Below, in pieces: positions 55,722 through 63,749 of a DNA stretch of 64,000 nucleotides (position 1 is the first letter of the stretch; every line of letters begins with the position of its first letter). Below the pieces are notes generated by a model. It worked only from the letters and a program-made list of their open reading frames with translations, ran no database searches and had not been told where the DNA came from. Made by a program: the position numbers and the translations under genes. This DNA is from Streptomyces spororaveus (lineage in GTDB: Bacteria > Actinomycetota > Actinomycetes > Streptomycetales > Streptomycetaceae): assembly GCF_016755875.1 (NCBI RefSeq), contig NZ_BNED01000005.1:3141001-3205000 (forward strand), written 5' to 3'.

Positions 55722-56248
55722 GCCTGCACGAAGACGCGGTCCTCGTCCTGAAGGCGTACGAGGACCAGACGGAGCTGCGCGACCTCTACCTGGAGCACCT
55801 GGCGGCCCACCCGGACGGGGTCTACAAGCCCTGCACGGCCGGGCACGTCACGGGCAGCGCGCTGGTGATCGACCCGGCGCGCGGGCGCGTGCTGCTGACC
55901 CTGCACAAGAAGCTCGGCATGTGGCTCCAGATGGGCGGCCACTGCGAGCCCGGTGACCGGACCCTCGCCGACGTGGCGCTGCGCGAGGCCGGTGAGGAGT
56001 CGGGGATCGCGTCGGGGCTGACCCTGCTCGACGGCGGCCCGGTGCGCCTGGACCGGCATCCGATCCCGGCTCCGTGCAACTGGCACCTGGACGTGCAGTA
56101 CGCGGCGCTCGCGCCGGCCGGTGCGGTGGCGGAGATCAGCGAGGAGTCGCTGGACCTGCGCTGGTTCCCGTACGAGGAGGTGGCGGCGGTGGCCGACACG
56201 TCCGTCGTACGGCTGCTGGAGGCGACCTTGGCCCGGCTCGGCGGCTGA
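55718..56248 (+). CDS. NUDIX hydrolase
   Basis: The 176-residue protein has a NUDIX domain; the box reads GGHCEPGDRTLADVALREAGEESGI with the catalytic REAGEE core. Substrates of the family are nucleoside diphosphates linked to another group. The GTG start overlaps the stop of the DUF2342 gene by four bases, so they are co-translated. A terminator follows. Confidence 0.92.
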   Translation: MSLHEDAVLVLKAYEDQTELRDLYLEHLAAHPDGVYKPCTAGHVTGSALVIDPARGRVLLTLHKKLGMWLQMGGHCEPGDRTLADVALREAGEESGIASGLTLLDGGPVRLDRHPIPAPCNWHLDVQYAALAPAGAVAEISEESLDLRWFPYEEVAAVADTSVVRLLEATLARLGG

Positions 56249-56265
56249 GGCCGCCGACGCGGATG

Positions 56266-56305
56266 CGGCGAAGGGGCGGTCCCGTGCGGGGCCGCCCCTT
56301 CGCCG
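56266..56305. terminator. Terminator between NUDIX and AIM24 genes
   Basis: CGGCGAAGGGGCGG (56266-56279) pairs with 56292-56305 between convergent genes. Confidence 0.85.
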
Positions 56306-56316
56306 TGCCGGAACCG

Positions 56317-57072
56317 TCAGTTCCAGGCGTTGTTCTGGTTCTGCGCGTGGGAGCCGTGCTGGCCCATGCCGAACTGGGCGGCGACGCCCTGGCCGAGCTG
56401 GGCGTTCTGCGGCGGCAGCACCTCGCTGGGCTGCACCAGCGCGAAGCCGGTGCCGAGGAAGCTCAGCTCCCATCCCTCGCCGGTGTTGCCGCGCCGCCGC
56501 CACACTCCGCTGGAGTGCGTCTGGGCCTGCATCTGGACCCGCAGCGAGGTGGACCAGGCCACGATCGCGTCCGCGTCGGCATTGACGTACTTGTCGGGCG
56601 TGACCTGCATCATCAGCGGCTGCCCGGAGGTCATCAGCGCGACCTTGCCGCGGCCGGAGATGTTGAGCTGGTACTTGCCCGAGCCGGAGATCCCGTACTG
56701 GCTGTCCACCGCGATGACCTCGGTGTGCAGCGTGGAGTCCAGGGCCAGCACGTAGCTGCTGTCGACCGTGAGGCCGTCCTGGTCCACGTCCACGACGTGG
56801 ACGTACTGGGCCAGGTTGGCCAGGTAGACCGTGCCCTGGCCGGAGCAGCGCATGAGGTCCAGGCCCTCGCCGGTGCGGCGGCGGGCGTTGCGCTGGCTCG
56901 TGGTCTGGTACTCGCCGTCGAAGTCGATGAGTCCCTGGTAGGCGACCATGGCGCCCTTGCGGGCGAGTACGTCGTCGGAGCCCGTCAGCGAGACCCGCAG
57001 CAGCTGCGGGTTCTGGATGGCGTACCGCTCCTGGGACTGCGCCTCGGCGTGGGCGAAAAGTGCGCTCTGCAT
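56317..57072 (-). CDS. AIM24-family protein, third of three in tandem
   Basis: The 251-residue protein is a single AIM24 (DUF124/TerD-associated beta-helix) domain: VSLTGSDDVLARKGAMVAYQG, then LMRCSGQGTVYLANLAQYVHVVDVD and SGKYQLNISGRGKVALMT, ending FLGTGFALVQPSEVLPP. The C terminus has a short Gln/Asn-rich tail. No enzyme motif. It lies 17 bp after the second AIM24 gene and is the last gene of the operon. Confidence 0.9.
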   Translation of the reverse strand: MQSALFAHAEAQSQERYAIQNPQLLRVSLTGSDDVLARKGAMVAYQGLIDFDGEYQTTSQRNARRRTGEGLDLMRCSGQGTVYLANLAQYVHVVDVDQDGLTVDSSYVLALDSTLHTEVIAVDSQYGISGSGKYQLNISGRGKVALMTSGQPLMMQVTPDKYVNADADAIVAWSTSLRVQMQAQTHSSGVWRRRGNTGEGWELSFLGTGFALVQPSEVLPPQNAQLGQGVAAQFGMGQHGSHAQNQNNAWN

Positions 57073-57089
57073 GATGTGTCCGCTCCCCC

Positions 57090-57779
57090 TCAGCCCCGGG
57101 CCCGGAGCCGGTCGGTGCTGTCCTCGCTGGGCTGTACGACGACGATGCCCTGGCCGGAGAAGGCCATCTGGTAGGCCTCCCCGCTGCCCCGGCCGATCAT
57201 CGACGAGGCCTTGAAGCTGCGCTTGCCCTTGACCTTGAGATTCGGCGACCAGGCGACGAGCGCGTCGGGGTCGACGTAGGTCTCGTCCTCGCCGCGGCCG
57301 CAGTCGACCACGATCGGGGTGCCCCGGGAGGTCAGGGCGACCCACCCGGTGCCGGCGACCTGCACGTTGAACAGGCCCTGGCCGGCGAACTTGGCGAGGC
57401 CCTTGACCCGCTCGACGCCCCACTGGAGGTGTGCGTCGAAGGCGAGCAGGTTGGTGCCGTTGACCGAGAGCGAGTCGTTGTTGAGGTTGATGACGACGAC
57501 GTCGGCGCCGTAGTCGGCCAGGTAGAGCAGGCCGTCGCCGGTGCACTTCATCAGGGGTGCGCCTTCGCCGGTGATCCACTGCGAGGCCATCTGGCGGACG
57601 GCCGGCGGGTTCGGCTCGTACTGGACGAAGCCCTCGTAGGCGACCATCGAGCCGGTGCGGGCGAAGAGGTCCTGGCCGCTCTGCATGGCGACCTTGAGCA
57701 TGGACCGGCCGTGGTTCTCCATGCGGGCCGTGACGGGGGTCGGGGCGAAGCCCGCGAGTTGCTGGTTCATTGCGTTCAT
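57090..57779 (-). CDS. AIM24-family protein, second of three in tandem
   Basis: The 229-residue protein is an AIM24 domain: LKVAMQSGQDLFARTGSMVAYEG, LMKCTGDGLLYLADYGADVVVINLN, GQGLFNVQVAGTGWVALTSRGTP and the ending FSGQGIVVVQPSE. ATG 57779 has GGGAG seven bases ahead; it begins 11 bp after the TerD-AIM24 gene, so the ribosome binding site lies in that gap. Confidence 0.9.
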   Translation of the reverse strand: MNAMNQQLAGFAPTPVTARMENHGRSMLKVAMQSGQDLFARTGSMVAYEGFVQYEPNPPAVRQMASQWITGEGAPLMKCTGDGLLYLADYGADVVVINLNNDSLSVNGTNLLAFDAHLQWGVERVKGLAKFAGQGLFNVQVAGTGWVALTSRGTPIVVDCGRGEDETYVDPDALVAWSPNLKVKGKRSFKASSMIGRGSGEAYQMAFSGQGIVVVQPSEDSTDRLRARG

Positions 57780-57790
57780 GTCGGGCTCCC

Positions 57791-59446
57791 TCAGACCTCG
57801 TACGGCTGGACGACGATGAAATTGCCGGGAGCGCCGCGGAACTGGAGGTTCACGGTCTCCCCGCTGTGGCCGGGGTAGGCGTTGCGCCGCAGCCGGACCT
57901 GGCTGGAAATGATCACCTGTGAGGCGGAGGACCACGCGACGATGGCGTTGCTGTCCGCGAAGGTGGTCGGGGTGACGGGCAGGACCACCGGGACGCCGTG
58001 CGTCTTGACGATGACCGTGCCGGTGCCCTGGAACTGCATGGTGAACAGGGCGCCGCCGGGGATGCCGTGGCCCTCGATGCGGCGGACCTCGTGCTGGAGC
58101 GACTCGTCGAAGGCGAGGACGGCCTCGGCGGAGACGCAGATCCCGTCGCCCTGGAGCTCGATGGCGTGCAGGTGGGCGCCGTTCTCCGCGAGGAAGACCT
58201 GGCCGCGGCCGGTGCAGCGCATGAGCTGCATCTCCTGGCCGGTGGCGTTGCCGACGATGCGGCCGGCGAAGCCCGCGCCCTTGTAGCTGAAGTCGACCTT
58301 GCCCTGGTACAGGACCATGCTGCCCTGGCGGGCGAGGACGGCCTGGCCGCCCATCGACAGGTCGACGCGCATGAGCTGCTGGTTCTGCGGCGTCCAGCGG
58401 GCGCCGGTGGGCGCTTCCTTGTACGGCTGGAGCGCGGCAGCGAGTCCGGCGCCGGCAGCCGGGACGCCCTGTGGGGCGTAGCCGGGCTGCTGGCCCGGGA
58501 ACTGGCCCGGGGGCTGGCCGGGGACCTGGCCGTAGCCCGGCTGCTGCCCGTAGGGCGCGGGAGCCGGGGCGGGCGGCGGGACCTGGCCCGGGTACTGGCC
58601 GGGGACCTGGCCGTACGAGGGCTGCGGCGGCTGCGGCGGCTGGCCGTACGGGGCGGGGGCCGGCGGGGCGAGCGGCGCGGCCATGGTGGGCGCGGCGTGC
58701 ACGGGGGCCGGGGCCGCGGGCTGCTGGTACTGCGGCTGCGGGACGGCGCCGGGCGGAGGAACGGGCGCGCCGAAGGAGGGCGCGGGGGCCGGTGCCTGCG
58801 GGGCCTGCTGGACGGGAGCCGGGGCCGGGGCGCCAAAGGACGGGGCCGGGGCGGCCGCCTGCGGCGGCGGGGCGAACCCGGGCGAGGCGGCCGGGGCCTG
58901 CTGCGCCGGCTGGGCCTCCTCGGCGACCTCGCCGCCGAAGTTGCGCAGCAGGGCGTCGAGCCCGCCGTCGAAGCCCTGGCCGACGGCGGCGAAGCGCCAC
59001 ACGTCCTTCAGATAGAAGTCGCCGAGCATCACGGCCCGCTCGGTGGTGAACTCCGCACCGGTGAACGAGTACCGGACGACCTCTTCGCCGCCGGCCACGA
59101 TCCGGATGTAGCCGGGTCCGATCTGCGACATCTGTCCGGCACCGTCGATGGTGGCGGTGAAGGACAGTTTGTGGATGGACGCCGGAACCCGGTCCAGGGT
59201 CACCCGGAAGGATTCGGTGTCGCCCGACTGCGCGCCGAGTTGCTGAATGGACTCTTCCGGCGACTTCGGCTGATTGAAGAAGACGAAGTAACGGTCGTCC
59301 GACAGCTGCTCGTTGGCGTCGAGGCCGAAACAGCTGATGTCGAAGGTGAGCCCCGATCCGGCGATCTGGACGCCTACGTACAGATCGGTGCCCGCCGTGA
59401 GATCACTGATCTTGGCCTTGTGGCCGCGTTGGAATTCCCTGGCCAT
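57791..59446 (-). CDS. TerD-AIM24 fusion protein
   Basis: The 551-residue protein joins a TerD domain (about 1-172; SGLTFDISCFGLDANEQLSDDRYFVFFNQ and LGDFYLKDVWRFAAVGQGFDGGLDALL) to a Pro/Ala/Gln/Gly-rich linker (173-351, with YGQVPGQ- and FGAPAP-type repeats) and an AIM24 domain (352-551, ending VVQPYEV). TerD proteins bind calcium and belong to tellurite/stress-resistance membrane complexes. It leads a three-gene operon with two further AIM24 genes. ATG 59446 is preceded by GGGACGG. Confidence 0.9.
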   Translation of the reverse strand: MAREFQRGHKAKISDLTAGTDLYVGVQIAGSGLTFDISCFGLDANEQLSDDRYFVFFNQPKSPEESIQQLGAQSGDTESFRVTLDRVPASIHKLSFTATIDGAGQMSQIGPGYIRIVAGGEEVVRYSFTGAEFTTERAVMLGDFYLKDVWRFAAVGQGFDGGLDALLRNFGGEVAEEAQPAQQAPAASPGFAPPPQAAAPAPSFGAPAPAPVQQAPQAPAPAPSFGAPVPPPGAVPQPQYQQPAAPAPVHAAPTMAAPLAPPAPAPYGQPPQPPQPSYGQVPGQYPGQVPPPAPAPAPYGQQPGYGQVPGQPPGQFPGQQPGYAPQGVPAAGAGLAAALQPYKEAPTGARWTPQNQQLMRVDLSMGGQAVLARQGSMVLYQGKVDFSYKGAGFAGRIVGNATGQEMQLMRCTGRGQVFLAENGAHLHAIELQGDGICVSAEAVLAFDESLQHEVRRIEGHGIPGGALFTMQFQGTGTVIVKTHGVPVVLPVTPTTFADSNAIVAWSSASQVIISSQVRLRRNAYPGHSGETVNLQFRGAPGNFIVVQPYEV

Positions 59447-59608
59447 ACGTACGACCGTCCCCCATCCCGACTGTGAATGCGTGGCGCTCAGGCTAACGGC
59501 AATTGCCGACATCCGGCCAAGCCGGTACCGACCCGGTACAAAACCCTGCGTGCGGCAGGACGGGCGGCCGACGGGCCGCCGGGGGCATCGGCGGGCGGGC
59601 CGGCGGGC

Positions 59609-60148
59609 TCATTCCCCGCGGGCGGCGGGGACCTTCGGCAGGCGCTCGGCGGCGACCACGCCCTCCAGGTAGCCACGGGCCCGCTCGGTGCGCGGGTAGG
59701 CCTCCAGCAGCTCCCAGAAGCGGGGGCCGTGGCCGGGTACGAGGAGGTGGGCCAGCTCGTGCAGGAGCACGTAGTCGACGACGTACTCGGGCATCCCCTG
59801 GAGCCGGTGCGAGAGCCGGATGCTGCCTTCGGCGGGGGTGCAGGAGCCCCAGCGGGTGTTCTGGTTGGTGACCCAGCGGACCGTGCGGGGGCGGGCGCGG
59901 CCGTCGAAGTACTGCTCGGACAGCTGCGCGGCCCGCTCGGTGAGTTCCGCGTCCCCGAAGGTGCGCCTGCTCTCCTGGGCGGCCAGCTTGTCGAGCATGA
60001 CCCCCACCCAGCGCTGCTCCTCCGCCTCGGACATCCGGGCAGGGATGAGCACGACCGTACGGTCACCCTCGCGATAGGCGGATACGGTCCTGCGGCGGCG
60101 CGCGCTCCGGCGGACTTCGACGGCACGCTGCGGTGGGTCGGCGGACAC
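59609..60148 (-). CDS. YgjP/SprT-like zinc metallopeptidase (M48-type)
   Basis: The 179-residue protein has the YgjP-family motif WVTNQNTRWGSCTPAEGSIRLSHRL followed by the zinc site LLHELAHLLVPGHGPRFWELL (HExxH plus a third His). I chose GTG 60148, which has TACGGT 6 nt upstream and no ribosome binding site, so it is probably leaderless; an ATG at 60247 is in frame but less likely. Substrate unknown. Confidence 0.88.
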   Translation of the reverse strand: MSADPPQRAVEVRRSARRRRTVSAYREGDRTVVLIPARMSEAEEQRWVGVMLDKLAAQESRRTFGDAELTERAAQLSEQYFDGRARPRTVRWVTNQNTRWGSCTPAEGSIRLSHRLQGMPEYVVDYVLLHELAHLLVPGHGPRFWELLEAYPRTERARGYLEGVVAAERLPKVPAARGE

Positions 60149-60372
60149 GGCACGACCGTACCCGGTCGCGGCGGCGGAAGTCCCGCCCGTCCGCGGTTCG
60201 AACACGAGGGATTCGCGGCCGATTTCCGGAACTCCATTTGCCTTCATCTCATATGCCTAATACCTCGCACCTGTGGACAAATTCCGGCACGGATTTCGGC
60301 GGGCGGGCACTGTTGCGGAAGAGCGGGAAACGGGCGGCGCGAGTGCGCGCGGGAAATCGGGGAGGACCTGAC

Positions 60373-61461
60373 ATGTATCCGAAGGTGAAGCCTGCGTTGG
60401 CGCGGGCCTGGCGTGATCTTCAGACGGTTCAGTTCGGGGTGACGCCCGCCCATGCGGTGGTGCTCGGCCCCGTCGACACGGCGACGGGCACGCTCATCGA
60501 CCGGATCGACGGGACCAGGGGCATGGACCTGCCGCGGGCCGAGGCCTCGGGGATGGGACTGCCGGAGGGCCGGGCCGACGAGGTGGTCCGCACGCTGGCG
60601 GGGGCCGGTCTGCTCGACGACGCCACGGCCGGCGGACCCCGGGCGCAGGCCCTGCGCACGGACCCGGAGACCGTGGATCGGCTGGGGCCCGACCTGGGTT
60701 CGCTGTCCCTGGTCCACCGGGAGCCGGGCGGGGACTTACGGGGGATCGCCGCGCGCCGGGCGATACGGGTCCGGGTGCGCGGGAGCGGCCGGGTGGGGGC
60801 GGTGATCGCCGCGGTCCTGGCGGGAGCCGGGGTCGGCCTGGTCGAAGTGCTCGACGGGGGCCGGGTGGAGCCGGCGGACGTGGCGCCGGGCGGGCTGGAC
60901 ACCGCGAGCGTGGGCCGGCTGCGGGCCGAGTCCGCGGGCAGGCTGGTGCGCGAGTCGGCCCCGGGACGCGCCCCGCGGGCCGCGGAGCAGGAGGCGGCGG
61001 AGCCTGCGCTGGCCCTGGTGGTGGTCGCACCCCGGGACGGACTGCATGCCTGGGCCCCGGACCCGGACACCGCGGCCGACTGGGTGGCCGCGGGCATCCC
61101 CCACCTGTACGCGGGGGTGCTGGAGGGGACGGGGCTGGTGGGTCCGCTGGTACTGCCGGGGTCGACGGCCTGCGCCGGGTGCATGGAGCGCGACCGCGTG
61201 GACCGGGACGCGGCCTGGCCGAGGATGCTCGTGCAGTGGCGTTCGGCCCACCGCCGCCGCGCGGGTGCGGCCTGCGACCTGGGCCTGTCCACGGCGGTGG
61301 CCGGGCTGGCCGCGGCCCACGCGCTCGCCTTCCTCGACGGACAGCTGCCCGCCTCCACCGCCTCCCGCTGGGAGGCCGCCCTTCCCGCCCTGCACTGGGA
61401 GTCCAGCCCCGTCCGCCCGCATCCCGGCTGCCCTTGCGGGGCGGGCGGGGGCAGCGGATGA
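60373..61461 (+). CDS. ThiF/E1-fold protein resembling TOMM leader-binding cyclodehydratase subunits
   Basis: The 362-residue protein has an N-terminal helical domain (about 1-115) and a central Rossmann E1-like domain with VRGSGRVGAVIAAVLAGAGVGLVEVLDGG. The canonical N-x2-R-Q adenylation residues after the Asp are missing, so activation of a substrate is doubtful. Four cysteines that could hold zinc are present: CAGC and CPC (HPGCPCG). It resembles the leader-binding partner of YcaO cyclodehydratases, but no YcaO or precursor peptide is adjacent. ATG 60373 follows GGAGGA. Confidence 0.78.
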   Translation: MYPKVKPALARAWRDLQTVQFGVTPAHAVVLGPVDTATGTLIDRIDGTRGMDLPRAEASGMGLPEGRADEVVRTLAGAGLLDDATAGGPRAQALRTDPETVDRLGPDLGSLSLVHREPGGDLRGIAARRAIRVRVRGSGRVGAVIAAVLAGAGVGLVEVLDGGRVEPADVAPGGLDTASVGRLRAESAGRLVRESAPGRAPRAAEQEAAEPALALVVVAPRDGLHAWAPDPDTAADWVAAGIPHLYAGVLEGTGLVGPLVLPGSTACAGCMERDRVDRDAAWPRMLVQWRSAHRRRAGAACDLGLSTAVAGLAAAHALAFLDGQLPASTASRWEAALPALHWESSPVRPHPGCPCGAGGGSG

Positions 61462-61579
61462 GGATCGGGCGGGTGGCGGCCGGGAGGGCCATGACAGGAT
61501 GCTTCGAGGCTGTCGGGACGGCGGAGCCCTTCCTGAATCCGCCGTTCGCGGCGCAGCCGTCTGGGACATGGAGGGGCGT

Positions 61580-62908
61580 ATGTCTGATCTTCCCCGGAAG
61601 GCGGTCACCCGTACCGTCAAACTGGCCGCGCTGCCGCTCGGCATGGCGGGCCGGGCGACGTGGGGGCTGGGCAAGCGGATCGGGGGCAAGTCCGCGGAGA
61701 TCGTGGCGCGCGAGCTCCAACAGCGCACCGCCGAGCAGCTGTTCCGCACGCTCGGGGAGCTGAAGGGCGGTGCCATGAAGTTCGGGCAGGCCCTGTCGGT
61801 CTTCGAGTCGGCCCTGCCCGAGGAGGTCGCGGGGCCCTACCGGGCGGCGCTGACCAAGCTTCAGGAGGCGGCCCCGCCGCTGCCGGCGGGCACGGTGCAC
61901 CAGGTGCTGACGGACCGTCTCGGCGCCGACTGGAGGGACCTGTTCGAGGAGTTCGAGGACAAGCCGGCCGCGGCCGCCTCGATCGGGCAGGTGCACCGGG
62001 CGGTGTGGCACGACGGCCGGGAGGTGGCCGTCAAGGTCCAGTACCCGGGGGCCGGTGAGGCGCTGCTGTCGGATCTGAAGCAGCTGGGCCGGTTCGCGGG
62101 GCTGCTGGGGCCGCTGATCCCGGGCATGGAGATCAAGCCGCTGATCAAGGAGTTGCGCGATCGCGTCGCGGAGGAGCTCGACTACGAGCTGGAGGCCGAG
62201 GCCCAGCGGACGCACGCGGACGCCTTCGTGGACGACCCGGACGTGGTCGTGCCGGACGTCGTCCACCAGGGCGACCAGGTGCTGGTGACCGAGTGGATGG
62301 AAGGGACCCCGCTGTCGGAGGTGATAGCCGACGGCACCCAGGAGGAACGGGATCGCGCCGGACAGCTGCTGGCCGGGTTCCTGTTCTCCGGACCCGCGCG
62401 CACGGGCCTGCTGCACGCGGACCCGCACCCGGGCAACTTCCGGCTGATACCGGGGGCGGACGGCCGGATGCGGCTGGGGGTCCTGGACTTCGGGACGGTC
62501 GACCGGCTGCCGGGGGGCTGGCCCAAGCCCATCGGCAGGTCGCTGCGGATGACGCTGGACGGTGACGCCGAGGGGGTCTACGGGCACCTGTGCGCCGAGG
62601 GGTTCGTGAAGGAGTCCGTCGAGCTCGACCCCGACGCGGTACTGGACTACCTGAAGCCGATCATCGAGCCCGCCGAGGCCGAGGAGTTCACCTTCACCCG
62701 GCCGTGGCTGCGCGGCCAGGCGGCGCGGATCGCCGATCCCCGCTCCCCCGCACACCAGTTGGGCCGGCAGATCAACCTGCCGCCCTCCTACCTGCTGATC
62801 CACCGGGTGACGCTGAGCACCATCGGGGTGCTGTGCCAGCTGGGCGCGACGGTACGGCTGCGGGACGAACTGGACACCTGGCTGCCCGGGTTCGCCTCCG
62901 CCGAGTGA
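61580..62908 (+). CDS. ABC1/UbiB-family atypical kinase
   Basis: The 442-residue protein is an AarF/UbiB-type atypical protein kinase. The KxGQ motif is MKFGQALS, the Ala-rich loop AAAASIGQVHRA, the ATP lysine in VAVKVQYP, and the catalytic region LLHADPHPGNFRL with DFGTV. It should act on or extract quinone-like lipids, menaquinone in Streptomyces. GGAGGGG precedes ATG 61580. It follows the E1-like gene by 118 bp on the same strand. Confidence 0.92.
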   Translation: MSDLPRKAVTRTVKLAALPLGMAGRATWGLGKRIGGKSAEIVARELQQRTAEQLFRTLGELKGGAMKFGQALSVFESALPEEVAGPYRAALTKLQEAAPPLPAGTVHQVLTDRLGADWRDLFEEFEDKPAAAASIGQVHRAVWHDGREVAVKVQYPGAGEALLSDLKQLGRFAGLLGPLIPGMEIKPLIKELRDRVAEELDYELEAEAQRTHADAFVDDPDVVVPDVVHQGDQVLVTEWMEGTPLSEVIADGTQEERDRAGQLLAGFLFSGPARTGLLHADPHPGNFRLIPGADGRMRLGVLDFGTVDRLPGGWPKPIGRSLRMTLDGDAEGVYGHLCAEGFVKESVELDPDAVLDYLKPIIEPAEAEEFTFTRPWLRGQAARIADPRSPAHQLGRQINLPPSYLLIHRVTLSTIGVLCQLGATVRLRDELDTWLPGFASAE

Positions 62909-62909
62909 C

Positions 62910-62957
62910 GGCGTAGGCGCGTCACGGCGCAGGCGCGTCACGGCGCAGGCGCGTCAC
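62910..62957. repeat. Three tandem copies of a 16-bp unit
   Basis: GGCGTAGGCGCGTCAC, GGCGCAGGCGCGTCAC, GGCGCAGGCGCGTCAC occur head to tail (62910-62925, 62926-62941, 62942-62957), the first with one base change. The run begins just after the ABC1-kinase stop and contains the stop codon of the opposing small gene. Confidence 0.92.
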
Positions 62958-63160
62958 CACCAGGACGAGTCGAGCCTGCCCTCGATCGCCCGGAGGTTGG
63001 CGCGCGCGCAGTCCACGCAGAAGTACTGTCTGGTCCCGTTCTCCACCGAGCAGGTCCAGGTGGGTGGGATCTCGCCCGGGGGTTTCGCGCCGCAGCCCGT
63101 GCAGACGACGGGCTGGGCCTCGGATCCCGACGGGCCGGGGCGGGGAGTCGGCTGGTCCAC
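62954..63160 (-). CDS. Small zinc-ribbon protein
   Basis: The 68-residue protein has a zinc-ribbon-like pair of cysteine knuckles, VVCTGCGAKP and CSVENGTRQYFCVDCARANLRAIE, and ends SSWW. It looks conserved with the ABC1-kinase neighbourhood in Streptomyces. I chose GTG 63160: TATCGT lies 6 nt upstream, matching other leaderless starts here. A TTG at 63202 would add 14 residues. Confidence 0.75.
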   Translation of the reverse strand: MDQPTPRPGPSGSEAQPVVCTGCGAKPPGEIPPTWTCSVENGTRQYFCVDCARANLRAIEGRLDSSWW

Positions 63161-63237
63161 CTCCGGACGATATCCCCGTCCGGGGCGGACCGGCGCGCGC
63201 AACGCACCGGGGGAAGGACCGTTGCCCCTCGGCCGGC

Positions 63238-63369
63238 TCAGACCAGGGTGATCGTCACGTCGATGGGGTGCGCGTTCGGCACCGACTCCAGGATGTCCTC
63301 GGAGCTCAGGGCCAGTTCGTCGTGGATGTCGATCCTCAGGGCGGAATGCGGACAGGCGTCGGCCCCCAC
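63238..63369 (-). CDS. Possible very small protein (43 residues)
   Basis: From GTG 63369 the frame gives an acidic 43-residue peptide (ALRIDIHDELALSSEDIL...VTITLV) with third positions almost all G or C, as in real genes. The only in-frame start lies in the terminator-like stem of the upstream gene, and no ribosome binding site is clear. It may be real, or a decayed tail of a longer gene. Confidence 0.3.
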   Translation of the reverse strand: MGADACPHSALRIDIHDELALSSEDILESVPNAHPIDVTITLV

Positions 63370-63404
63370 CGCCCGGTGGTCCGGGTGATGGGGGCCGACG
63401 CCTG
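63353..63404. terminator. Hairpin after the wblC-coupled gene
   Basis: CAGGCGTCGGCCCCCA (63353-63368) pairs perfectly with 63389-63404, with a 20-nt loop, 16 bp downstream of the gene ending at 63420. Confidence 0.75.
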
Positions 63405-63419
63405 CTGTCTCTTCAGCGC

Positions 63420-63749
63420 TTAGTGCATGACGGCCATGGCCAGCGCGCGGCGGGCGCGCATGGAGACGCGCTCGGCACGCCGCTGCATGCGGCGGGCGGC
63501 GACCAGGCGCACGGCGTGACGCTCGGCGTCCACCTCGCGCATGCGGTCGTCCATATGGGCGCGAGCCAGGGCTTCTGGGATGAGTTGCATTTCGCGGGTC
63601 CTGTTCTGACGCGAGGTGATCGCGCCGGCGGTGATGAAGTCTGCGTGGGCGGCGCCGTGGGGCTGCTCGCTCGTGGTGTAGGAGGTCATGAGGGCCTGCT
63701 TCAAGGGGTCGTGCGTCAGGGGGCGGTCGATGGTTCCGATGGCGGTCAT
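63420..63749 (-). CDS. Small basic protein translationally coupled to wblC
   Basis: The 109-residue protein starts with an ATG that overlaps the wblC stop (ATGA). It is rich in Arg, Ala and Met, and the C-terminal half (RAHMDDRMREVDAERHAVRLVAARRMQRRAERVSMRARRALAMA) is predicted to be one long basic helix. No known domain. An internal ATG in MTSYTTSEQ gives an alternative start of about 89 residues. Co-expression with WblC, which controls antibiotic resistance, is inferred from the overlap. Confidence 0.7.
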   Translation of the reverse strand: MTAIGTIDRPLTHDPLKQALMTSYTTSEQPHGAAHADFITAGAITSRQNRTREMQLIPEALARAHMDDRMREVDAERHAVRLVAARRMQRRAERVSMRARRALAMAVMH

